From positions 1 through 8,838 of the forward strand of contig CAIWTR010000086.1 of NCBI GenBank assembly GCA_903915615.1: a DNA stretch of 8,838 bases, read 5' to 3'. The position numbers were made by a program, and so were the translations under genes. This DNA is from an uncultured Armatimonadota bacterium. Lineage in GTDB: Bacteria > Armatimonadota > Armatimonadia > Armatimonadales > Armatimonadaceae. Below, piece by piece: positions 1 through 7,400 of the stretch (positions are counted from its first letter, which is position 1; each line of letters opens with the position of its first letter). The notes under the pieces were generated by a model. That model was not told the DNA's origin. It did not search any database and saw only the letters and a list, made by a program, of their open reading frames with translations.

Positions 1-416
1 CCGACATCGAAGAGCAGCTCCGTTACCCGACGTGCAATAGCTACGCGGCTTAGACCAGTGTAACGGCTACGGAGCGGCCCTTTTCGAATACCAAAGACTA
101 CATTTTCAAACACAGACATACTGTCAAACAGCGCGGCGTATTGAAAGACAAAGCCCATTCGCGCACGGATTGCATGCCTTTGAGACTCTTTGAGCGCTGT
201 AATATTGATTTCGTCGATGTAGACATCCCCTGATGTAGGCTCCACCAAAGCGGACATACATTTAAGGAGGGTTGACTTCCCGCACCCGGACAGGCCAACA
301 ACGCAGACCAGCTCACCGGGGTTGATCGTGAGGTTGATATCCTTGAGGACACTCAGGGGACCGTGGTCGACACCAATGCCCTGCAGGCGGATACTGACCC
401 CTTTTGATGTGCTCAA
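1..416 (-). CDS. mlaF: MlaF-like ABC transporter ATP-binding protein (C-terminal part outside window)
   Basis: This is the N-terminal 138 residues of a cytoplasmic ABC ATPase that would power lipid transport through the MlaE permease encoded just upstream. Seen in the sequence: a Walker A loop GLSGCGKST at residues 41-49 and a Q-loop region VFQYAALFDSMSVFENV at about 90-106. That Q-loop wording (FQ.ALFDS..V.ENV) is typical of the MlaF/Ttg2A branch of ABC ATPases rather than of drug or sugar importers. The signature LSGGQ, Walker B and H-loop lie beyond the left edge and cannot be checked. The start is read as TTG at 416-414. It is the only usual start codon between the in-frame stop at 458-456 and the conserved N-terminus, and it overlaps the stop of mlaE in TTGA, which points to translational coupling. 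The family call is confident; the start is fairly confident. Confidence 0.88.
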   Translation of the reverse strand, partial: MSTSKGVSIRLQGIGVDHGPLSVLKDINLTINPGELVCVVGLSGCGKSTLLKCMSALVEPTSGDVYIDEINITALKESQRHAIRARMGFVFQYAALFDSMSVFENVVFGIRKGPLRSRYTGLSRVAIARRVTELLFDV

Positions 417-1273
417 AGCGCTAGACCGCCATTTGTCGTAAAGGTAATCAGGAGGTCAGCAAGAAATATCAACGCGAGAGACAAAACTACGGCACGAATC
501 GTACTTGACCCGACACCCGCCGCACCGCCGGTGGAGTTTAGGCCTTCATTGCAACCGATGACGCCAACGATACACCCGAAAACCATCGCCTTGTACAGGC
601 CCTCAAAAATGTCGGAGCCCGAGTGGTGCAGGGCGTTGCGGATACTCGTGATGTATTGCTGGGTGGAAACGCCATTCGACGATGCCACCAAGCCACCGGC
701 GGCGACGCCCATGAGGTCAGACAGCACCGTTAGCACCGGCAGCATCAATGTGCAGGCAAGAATCCGGGAACTCGCAAGGTAGCGGACGGGAGAAAGGCCC
801 ATCACGCGAAGAGCATCGATTTGCTCACTCGCACGCATCGCACCAAGCTCGGCTGCGATCGAACTCCCAGCTCTAGCAGTCAACATGATGCCTGCGATCA
901 GTGGCCCGGTTTCGCGAACAACCGTGATCGCGACAATGCCACCGACAAGCCCGGATGCACCATAGTTTTTGAGGGACATCACGGTGTAGTACGCAAAAAC
1001 AGCACTGGACAGTCCAACGGTCGTACCAGCAATCGGAAACGTCTGAACTCCGAGTAAAAACCATTGCCTAATGTGCGTGACGAGGTCTGTCTCACGAATC
1101 CCTGACACCGCTTCTGTGAGCACAAGAAAGACATCGCCAATATAGCGGATAACAGACAGCGGACCACTTATAACGACTTGGCGCGAGACGCGCCCGACCC
1201 CCTCAAGGACCAGAGTCGTCTCATCTGCAACCTCGGTCATTGTCCGCTTAATACCAGTCGGTCGGGTCGCCAT
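413..1273 (-). CDS. mlaE: MlaE-family ABC transporter permease
   Basis: Integral inner-membrane permease of 286 residues, of the MlaE/YrbE family that moves phospholipids to or from the outer membrane together with an MlaF ATPase and an MCE protein. Seen: the family core RETGPLIAGIMLTARAG (120-136) followed by IAAELGAMRASEQIDALRVM (139-158), and the C-terminal signature KAMVFGCIVGVIGCNEGL (228-245) with GGAAGVG (249-255). Hydrophobic segments lie at about 78-100, 105-131, 168-196, 226-244 and 258-281. The N-terminal 40 residues are too short to hold a fused STAS domain. The reading frame stays open upstream for 95 more codons, across the SRP RNA region. I chose ATG at 1273 because a strong Shine-Dalgarno lies just ahead of it and the length then fits the family (about 260-290). 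It overlaps the next gene, mlaF. Confidence 0.92.
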   Translation of the reverse strand: MATRPTGIKRTMTEVADETTLVLEGVGRVSRQVVISGPLSVIRYIGDVFLVLTEAVSGIRETDLVTHIRQWFLLGVQTFPIAGTTVGLSSAVFAYYTVMSLKNYGASGLVGGIVAITVVRETGPLIAGIMLTARAGSSIAAELGAMRASEQIDALRVMGLSPVRYLASSRILACTLMLPVLTVLSDLMGVAAGGLVASSNGVSTQQYITSIRNALHHSGSDIFEGLYKAMVFGCIVGVIGCNEGLNSTGGAAGVGSSTIRAVVLSLALIFLADLLITFTTNGGLAL

Positions 1274-1275
1274 AT

Positions 1276-1283
1276 TCACCTCC
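1276..1283 (-). promoter_or_regulatory. Ribosome binding site of mlaE
   Basis: On the minus strand the sequence reads GGAGGTGA, ending two bases before ATG at 1273, so the GGAGG core sits five bases from the start. This is the best Shine-Dalgarno in the window and decides the mlaE start against the longer open frame. Confidence 0.85.
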
Positions 1284-1291
1284 AGTCTATC

Positions 1292-1321
1292 CTGACACAT
1301 CGCCACGATGTAAGTGACAAT
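1292..1321 (+). promoter_or_regulatory. Possible promoter for SRP RNA/dnaX (upstream candidate)
   Basis: A -35-like CTGACA (1292-1297) and a -10-like GACAAT (1316-1321) are separated by 18 bases. Transcription would start near 1328, so the whole folded SRP RNA including its terminal GACAC/GTGTC stem would be made. The palindrome at 1297-1311 would sit between the two elements. This is read by eye only; the second candidate at 1314-1341 has a better -10. Confidence 0.3.
1297..1311. repeat. Short inverted repeat in the divergent intergenic region
   Basis: ACATCG-CCA-CGATGT is a perfect 6-bp inverted repeat with a 3-base centre. It lies 13 bases upstream of the mlaE Shine-Dalgarno, and between the -35 and -10 of one candidate plus-strand promoter. 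It could be a repressor operator, a hairpin in the mlaE leader, or chance. Three TGACA copies (1293, 1315, 1341) surround it. Confidence 0.4.
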
Positions 1322-1341
1322 CGCTCTGTAAGCGGTACAAT
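1314..1341 (+). promoter_or_regulatory. Possible sigma-70-type promoter for SRP RNA/dnaX
   Basis: GTGACA (1314-1319) and TACAAT (1336-1341) are 16 bases apart, matching five of six bases of each consensus box. A start near 1348 would begin the RNA inside the SRP fold, after the terminal GACAC arm and at the ACGG that pairs with CCGT. That leaves it unclear whether this promoter or the one at 1292-1321 makes the RNA. It would also supply dnaX, with a leader of about 94 bases. Confidence 0.42.
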
Positions 1342-1417
1342 GACACCACGGCAGCGGGTCGGCTCCGAACCAGGTCAGGGCGGAAGCAGCAGCCTTTAGG
1401 AGCACGGCCCGTGTGTC
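1342..1417 (+). ncRNA. ffs: Bacterial signal recognition particle RNA (4.5S type), approximate ends
   Basis: This RNA binds the Ffh protein to form the particle that targets membrane and secreted proteins during translation. The conserved domain IV is visible: GGTCAGGGC (1373-1381), a GGAA tetraloop (1382-1385) and GCAGCAGCC (1386-1394). The two arms pair as in Escherichia coli 4.5S RNA: outer G-C pairs, the symmetric loop with the opposing TCAG and AGCA strands, then a G-C capped stem. The apical stem is one pair shorter than in E. coli. The ACCAGG (1369-1374) before it matches the asymmetric-loop side. Further pairs I can trace are GCTCC/GGAGC (1362-1366 with 1399-1403), GTCG/CGGC (1358-1361 with 1405-1408), ACGG/CCGT (1348-1351 with 1409-1412) and GACAC/GTGTC (1342-1346 with 1413-1417). 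There is no Alu domain. Position directly upstream of dnaX is known synteny in Bacillus. The exact 5' and 3' ends are uncertain. Confidence 0.85.
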
Positions 1418-1432
1418 GGAAACTTCCCACAC
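1411..1432 (+). other. Hairpin at the SRP RNA/dnaX junction, alternative to the SRP terminal stem
   Basis: GTGTG (1411-1415) can pair with CACAC (1428-1432), with GGA/TCC (1418-1420 with 1425-1427) stacked inside and an AACT loop. It uses bases that also close the SRP RNA stem, so the two folds exclude each other. No T-run follows, so it is not a normal intrinsic terminator. It ends nine bases before the dnaX ATG. Confidence 0.4.
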
Positions 1433-1441
1433 AATAACCGG

Positions 1442-3391
1442 ATGGCTTACCAGTCCCTTTACCGCAAGTACCGCCCCCAGACATTTTCCGATGTCGTAGG
1501 TCAGCAGCATGTTGTCCGAACGTTGCAAAATGCCCTTCAAACCGGTCGTGTGGCTCACGGTTATCTCTTCACAGGTACGCGAGGTACGGCAAAAACAACC
1601 GTTGCACGCCTCCTTGCCAAAGCGCTGAATTGCGAATCCGCTGACACCTATGTCACCGAGCCCTGTGATCAGTGCGAAGCCTGCCGCAGGATTACGGCGG
1701 GTAACTGTATCGATGTTGTCGAACTAGATGCAGCAAGCCACCGTGGCGTCGCAGACATTGAAGAAGTTCGTAAAGCTGTCGGCTATGGCCCGATGCAGCA
1801 TCGCTACAAGGTCTACATCATCGATGAAGCCCATCAGCTCTCAAGCGATGCCAAAGATGCCTTCCTGAAGACACTTGAAGAGCCGCCGGCAAATGTCGTC
1901 TTCATTCTTGCCACAACCGAACCGCAGTCCATTCCCATAACGATTCGCTCCCGGTGCCAACAGTTTGACTTCCGCCGCGGAACCATTGCCGATATCAGCG
2001 GTCGGCTCCGCTACGTCCTCGGGAGTGAAGCGCGCCAGATGTCCGATGGCGCCATCCTTGCCGTTGCACGCGCCGCCGAAGGTAGCTACCGTGACTCGCT
2101 CTCGCTCCTTGAGCAGGTGCTTGGGTTCACCGATGGCGTGATTGAAGCATCCGATGTCGAATCGGTCCTCGGACTACTGGAAGCCGACCACTTGTATGCA
2201 CTAACGCAGGCGATGGCTACCGGCGACATGTCAGGTGCAATCCAGCTGGCGGATGAAATTCTCGATGAAGGCAAAGATGCCCGCTCAATTTTGAGGTCTG
2301 TCGCAAGTCACCTGAGAGACCTCTTGGTATATCAACTTTCCGGTGCGGCGGTGTTTTCAGACCGCACGGAAGATGAGCGCAACAAGCTTGCACAATTCAC
2401 CAAAGGTATTGGAAAGCAGGTTCTGCTAAACGCATTGGACACAATCCACAAAGCACAGGCAGATTTACGCTGGAACCAGCAACATCGCCTCGTGATTGAG
2501 CTGGCATTTGCGCGGGCCTGTAGCCCAGTCGAACAGCTTGCCCCACAGGTCCCCGCTGTGGCTGCATCGCAACCACGGCAAATGGAAACACCGAGCGCAC
2601 GGCCACAGCCAACGCAGGACCATGCTGTGCCATCGTTCCGCGCAGCGATCCCTACAGACCAAAATCGCGTGGTGACGACACCGCCGGCTGCGAGTGCGAC
2701 CGAAGCAACCCCTATCGCTCAGCAGGCTGCGCAAGAACCTGGGAATGCCCCCGTCGTGCCGGCCGCGCTTGCAGCGATTCGTGCTGCGCGGGCAGCAGGC
2801 CGGACAGCACCGGTCCCCTCGACACCCGATATACAACAGCCAGCGCCACGAGTGGAACCATCCAGTCCAGTTCACCACGAAGAGTCACCAATGCCTCCTA
2901 GCAAAGTGGCTGTAGGTCTGGAAGCAGAGGCGACATCCAGCTGGTCACTTAACGATGTCCTTGGCGTTTGGCCATCGTTTCTCTCTGCAGCTGAGGCAAT
3001 CAGCAAGCGTGCCGGTGTGATGTTGGCATCCGCGCGGCCAATCGGCGCATCGGATGGCGTCGTTGAAATTGCGTTTCATAGCTCAGCACACAAAGACATG
3101 ATGAGTGATCAAAAGCAATCGGACTTTGTCCGCAAAGTGCTTGGCAGGTCGCTTGGATTAACCGAACCTATCCGAGGTGTACGTTTTACCCTTGAAGTCC
3201 CCGCGGTCGTGCCACCGGACACAGGCGATGGGAACAAATCGGGAGGCGACACCACAAACGATGCATCCGGCAGTGCACGCAGCGCTAATGATGATGAAGC
3301 AGTAGCAAATGCTGGTGCACCGGATGACCCCCTGTTGCGAGAGGTCCTTGAGGTCTTCGGGGGCAAGATGTTGGAGCATCCAATACACTGA
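1442..3391 (+). CDS. dnaX: DNA polymerase III subunit tau/gamma
   Basis: Clamp-loader ATPase of the replisome, 649 residues (E. coli tau is 643). The start MAYQSLYRKYRPQTF is the standard DnaX N-terminus, although no Shine-Dalgarno precedes it. Seen: Walker A GTRGTAKTT at 45-53, zinc-binding cysteines C64, C75, C78 and C81, Walker B IIDEAH at 126-131, sensor-1 region ATTEP at 157-161, and the arginine-finger-type SRC at 170-172. AAA+ and collar domains run to about residue 355. A proline/alanine-rich linker covers roughly 360-497. A C-terminal domain starting near WSLNDVLGVWPSF (about 499-511) runs to about 590, then an acidic linker ends in DPLLREVLEVFGGKMLE. Oddity: the glycine normally before the Walker lysine is alanine (A50). 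I found no A-rich slippery run, so a frameshifted gamma form is not indicated. It heads the dnaX-ybaB-recR cluster. Confidence 0.97.
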   Translation: MAYQSLYRKYRPQTFSDVVGQQHVVRTLQNALQTGRVAHGYLFTGTRGTAKTTVARLLAKALNCESADTYVTEPCDQCEACRRITAGNCIDVVELDAASHRGVADIEEVRKAVGYGPMQHRYKVYIIDEAHQLSSDAKDAFLKTLEEPPANVVFILATTEPQSIPITIRSRCQQFDFRRGTIADISGRLRYVLGSEARQMSDGAILAVARAAEGSYRDSLSLLEQVLGFTDGVIEASDVESVLGLLEADHLYALTQAMATGDMSGAIQLADEILDEGKDARSILRSVASHLRDLLVYQLSGAAVFSDRTEDERNKLAQFTKGIGKQVLLNALDTIHKAQADLRWNQQHRLVIELAFARACSPVEQLAPQVPAVAASQPRQMETPSARPQPTQDHAVPSFRAAIPTDQNRVVTTPPAASATEATPIAQQAAQEPGNAPVVPAALAAIRAARAAGRTAPVPSTPDIQQPAPRVEPSSPVHHEESPMPPSKVAVGLEAEATSSWSLNDVLGVWPSFLSAAEAISKRAGVMLASARPIGASDGVVEIAFHSSAHKDMMSDQKQSDFVRKVLGRSLGLTEPIRGVRFTLEVPAVVPPDTGDGNKSGGDTTNDASGSARSANDDEAVANAGAPDDPLLREVLEVFGGKMLEHPIH

Positions 3392-3421
3392 TCGCATACA
3401 AAGCAATTTGAAAGTGAGTTT

Positions 3422-3799
3422 ATGACAATGGCAAATCCATTTAAAGGTTTGGGCGGCGGCGGTGGAAACCCACTTGGTGGTGCGGGCATGGCCAAGATGA
3501 TCGAGCAGGTTCAGAAGAAGATGTACGAAGATGCGGAAAAGATGCAAGAGCGTCTTGAAGCGGCACGTATTGAAGGAACCGCTGGCGGTGTAATCAAGGC
3601 TGTTGTCGATGGGAATGGTCACCTGATGTCGCTAACTATCAGCAAGGATGCAGTTGATCCGGATGATGTCGAGACATTGCAAGAGCTGATTTTGACCGCG
3701 GTCAATGGCGCCATCAACACTGCGGAAGACTTGCGCAACGATGAGCAACGTAAGCTCATGCCAAACATCCCAGGTCTTAACCTTCCAGGACTTGGCTAG
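3422..3799 (+). CDS. ybaB: YbaB/EbfC family nucleoid-associated protein
   Basis: Small DNA-binding protein of 125 residues. Family members form dimers that bind DNA and affect nucleoid structure. Seen: a glycine-rich N-terminus (residues 9-22), then the family core MAKMIEQVQKKMYEDAEKMQ with a long charged helix (about 23-50), the beta strands around TAGGVIKAVVDGNGHLMSLT, and a C-terminal helix LQELILTAVNGAINTAEDL. The tail is rich in P, L and G (MPNIPGLNLPGLG). It starts 30 bases after dnaX and ends 12 bases before recR, the usual position of this gene. The start could be ATG at 3422 or ATG at 3428; the purine stretch GAAAGTGAG just upstream favours the first slightly. Confidence 0.93.
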   Translation: MTMANPFKGLGGGGGNPLGGAGMAKMIEQVQKKMYEDAEKMQERLEAARIEGTAGGVIKAVVDGNGHLMSLTISKDAVDPDDVETLQELILTAVNGAINTAEDLRNDEQRKLMPNIPGLNLPGLG

Positions 3800-3811
3800 G
3801 CACACAAAAGC

Positions 3812-4411
3812 TTGTCCTCCTATGCGCGTCCGTTTGCCAGGCTGGTGGCGGAATTTGAACGTCTGCCAGGTGTTGGTCCCAAGTCGGCCCAGCGCCTGGC
3901 TTTTCATATCCTGAAACTAGATACCGAAGCGGTACAACGTCTGGTTTCGGCTATTGATGATGTCAAAGCAAATATGAGGCAATGTTCTGTGTGCTTTCAC
4001 GTCACGGATCAAGAGCTGTGTGACATTTGTTCGGACCAGCGGCGCAATCAGGCAATCCTGTGTGTCATCGCTGAATCGCGTGACCTCATTGCGCTTGAAA
4101 AAACTGGTGAATTCCGAGGAAGGTATCACGTTCTGGGTGGCCTTCTCGCACCGATGGATGGCGTGGGTCCTGAGCAGTTACGTATCCGGGAGCTGCTCAA
4201 TCGCGTTGCAGAGGCATCCTACGATGAGCTTGTCATCGCCACGAATCCAAGCATCGAAGGGGATGCGACGGCACTCTACCTTGCAAAGTTGTTGAAACCT
4301 TTCGTCGGCAAGGTGTCTCGGATTGCACATGGCATCCCTGTTGGTGGGGATATTGACTACACAGATTCAGCAACGCTGATTCAGGCATTTGATGGGAGAC
4401 GGGAAATTTGA
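3812..4411 (+). CDS. recR: Recombination mediator protein RecR
   Basis: RecR works with RecO (and RecF) to load RecA on gapped single-stranded DNA; it is a cytoplasmic DNA-clamp protein. Length is 199 residues, usual for the family. Seen: helix-hairpin-helix region LPGVGPKSAQRLAFHIL (18-34), a four-cysteine zinc site (C58, C61, C70, C73), a Toprim domain from about 81 with LCVIAESRD (83-91) and YHVLGGLLAPMDGVGP, and the C-terminal RIAHGIPVGGDIDY. The start is TTG at 3812. The ybaB stop at 3797 is in the same frame and there is no other start codon between, and the N-terminus aligns with the family from here. A Shine-Dalgarno is weak at best (AGG overlapping the ybaB stop), so coupling to ybaB is likely. 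The stop overlaps the next gene. Confidence 0.96.
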   Translation: MSSYARPFARLVAEFERLPGVGPKSAQRLAFHILKLDTEAVQRLVSAIDDVKANMRQCSVCFHVTDQELCDICSDQRRNQAILCVIAESRDLIALEKTGEFRGRYHVLGGLLAPMDGVGPEQLRIRELLNRVAEASYDELVIATNPSIEGDATALYLAKLLKPFVGKVSRIAHGIPVGGDIDYTDSATLIQAFDGRREI

Positions 4412-7400
4412 TGGCTTCGCTCAGGTTCGCAACGATATTGGGACTGGCTGCTTGTGTTTCCGTGTTGAGCCCGGCGTTCGCAGTTCCCCAAGACACTCCG
4501 AAGGCATCGTTCCGTCTTGCAAAAGATAATGAATATCTTTTCCTTACCGTCAAGGTGGAAACGACAGATATTCAAGGATTGACAAAGGGACTTAGCCCAC
4601 AGAGCATCCCGGCAATTCTAAAAGATGACTGCGTCATTCTCTCGCTGCTACCCGATGGCGGTAAACCCGTTACGATCACCTATTCACCCGCTGGTGGATT
4701 TGGGTACACCAAGGATGGCATCCCGGCAGCCTACTTCAAAATGAAATATGGCATCGGGATTGATGGAACCGTCGGCGATGCAACCGATAAGGACAGCAGC
4801 TGGCACGTCGAAGCGGCGATTCCATGGGATGCGCTCGGTTGCGCACCGAATACCCCGCTCCGTGGCTATCTTCAGATTCGTAAAAAAGATGCTGCAGCCG
4901 TTGTAACATTTCCGGATGGAGTCGATGCTGCAACTCCTGCGGCTTGGCCAAAGCTAGTCGCTCCGTTTGCCATCGTGCCCAAAACGACAATACCGCTAAT
5001 CGATGGCCGGATCGACAAAACAGAATGGCCGGAAGCTGAGACTCAGATCGCATTGCCAGCATGGCAGACCAAGCAGACATCCACAATTATCGCAGCGCTA
5101 AAAGGCGTTGCCCCAACACTGGATGAAGCACGCAACCCCGCAGGAATCAAATCTATTGGTGCGCTTTACTTTGCATCCACAAATGCAGACCTCCTAAAGC
5201 CATCCTCACCTACCCGCGGCGTAATTGCACGGGATGGCAGTATTGGGTTCATCGATCAGCCCTTCCTAGGGATGGGTCCATGGTATTCAAGTGACCGTGT
5301 GGATCATCATCGTCGCGAGCTCCTCGGGATGCAGCGTGCTGGCATCGATGTCGCCTATTGCGTGACGGGTGGCACTGGAGTCGCCGGCGTTCTTGACATG
5401 AAAGCTCAGATGGTTGTGTCTGCTGCAAAGCAAGAGCTGGCACAGCGCGGCGAGGCGACGCCTGCATTGGCTCCGTATATTGTCATTCCCGCAGATGATG
5501 CTCCTCTAGATGCGACAACCCAAGCAGGATTGGATCGTCTCTGGGACGTTATCCAGCGCTGGGTGATCGCGACTCCACCGCAAATGCGACATGTGACTGC
5601 CGTTGGTGCTACCACGCCAACAGGTAGCGCGATGGCGATCCCAGTGGTTATCGATGGCGAATCTGTGATTCTCCCATCAGATGCATCGTGGGCGAACACA
5701 CTCCGGCAACGCTTCGCGGAACGGTTTGGTGCAACAGCTGGTAGCCCGACGCTGGTCTTCATTGGTGGAGAAAAACTGACCTCTAACTCATCTGGTCTCT
5801 TTGGCTCCGTTGGGCGAAACCTTCGTCCTTCAGCGCCAAACATCGCCATCGTGAGCCCGGGTGGACAAAGACCATTTGCTCCGCGCAAGCTCGGCGAGAC
5901 GTATAAGCAAAGCTGGGATGCATCCCGCAGTGCCGACTGGGTTTTGATCAACTCCTGGAATGACTTTGCGGCCGGTAATGAAATCGCTCCGAGCCGACAG
6001 TACGGTGAAGGCTATGTTGGCCTGACCCGCCTCTACAAGACGAATGGCACAGCCGGCACACTTGTCGATGTACGGGTTCAAACATCCGGCATCCCAGCCG
6101 TGGTTGCATCACCAGAACTCTTTGTCGCAAATGTTGTTATTCAAAACAAAGGCACTGCACCGCTTGAACCAAGTGCCGTTAAAGTCGGGTATCGCTGGCT
6201 TCAAAACGACAAAATAGTAGCATCCACACCCACGAGTAGCCGCCTGACTTCGTTGCTTGCAGGTGGAACGACGGTTACCGCGAAGGTTGGAGTCCTCTGC
6301 TCGATTGATGGCTCGACTCCCCTGCCCGATGGCGACTACGTGCTTGAGTTTGTAACGGAAACTGCAAACACGACAAGGACCATCAGCCAAGTCGTGACGG
6401 TTCGGTCAAAGACATCGTATGCAGAAATCCGCGCAACGTCGTTGTCCACGTTGCAGAGAACCGGTGCGCGTGTTCCTGTAACAGCAGAGGTACGATTTGC
6501 AGGTTCGAGAGCGATACCTGCCAGTACCTATAAGCTGTACTGGCGTGTCCTAACGGCAGACAAAACCATGGTTCTCTCAACAGGCGAGACACAGCAGGGC
6601 AAAGCGCTCCGACCAGGTGCATGGGAACAACTGCAAGCGACGATTGATTTCCGTGATGCAGATCGTCAACCGCTTGCTGGCGCCTATCCAGAACAGACAG
6701 GGACAGCAGAGGGTGCAACACTGCCAAGCCATGTTTGGGTCCAGTTCCTCATAAAAGACTCCGAAGGAAATGTCATCACAGAGCCCTTTGAGCAGTCTGC
6801 CGCTGTGTATCCAGGAAATGAAGAAGCAAGGGTTCGCCTGGTCGCACCACTTGGACAGACAACCTTTTCCGCCGGTTCTGAAGGCAATGTCGCCGTCAAC
6901 ATCGCGAACACAGGCATTGAAAAATGGGCTAAGGGATCAGTTGGCCTGACTGGAAGATGGTTCCAGGCCGATGGCTTCCCTATGTCAGTAAACCTAGCAT
7001 TGCCAACTGAATACATCAAGACCGAAGTACCCGTTGGTGAGAGCACAGATCTCCAAGTCACCTTTCGCGTACCTGATCGTCCAGGTCGCTACATTCTTGC
7101 AGTCCTCCCAATGCGTCCACCGGATTTTTTCCTGACAACACATCCTGTTACCCGTAGTGAAGATGCAGTTTTCATTGGCGTCACAGTTACTGGCGGACGA
7201 GCAGTGATGATTGACTTGCAGGATAAATTTGACACGGATGCCGTTGCGTACGAAAACGCTCCACGGGATGGCGATGTCGATGGCCTGGGGGGAACATTCC
7301 CTGGTGAATGGTTCCCTGCTGATCGCTACGGAATCAATGCTGGGCAGCAATTTTTCCCAAGTGGCTATGCCAGTGACATTTCGAGCGAGATTGTAAGATC

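Noticed and set aside
1274..1345. A minus-strand promoter for mlaE using TTGTCA (1320-1315) or TTGTAC (1340-1335)
   Set aside because: No acceptable -10 hexamer lies 15-19 bases downstream of either on that strand.
1274..1558. Longer mlaE frame starting at 1558
   Set aside because: The extra 95 codons cover the SRP RNA and the antisense strand of dnaX, do not resemble the family, and the strong ribosome site points to 1273.
2397..2878. Antisense open frames across the dnaX linker, and similar shadows within the exported protein gene
   Set aside because: They lie opposite well-supported genes, have odd compositions rich in Arg, Cys and Trp, and lack ribosome sites.
2300..2950. Programmed frameshift site in dnaX for a gamma product
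   Set aside because: No A-rich slippery run (such as AAAAAAG) is visible in or near the linker region; AAAAACA at 1591 is inside Walker A and far too early.
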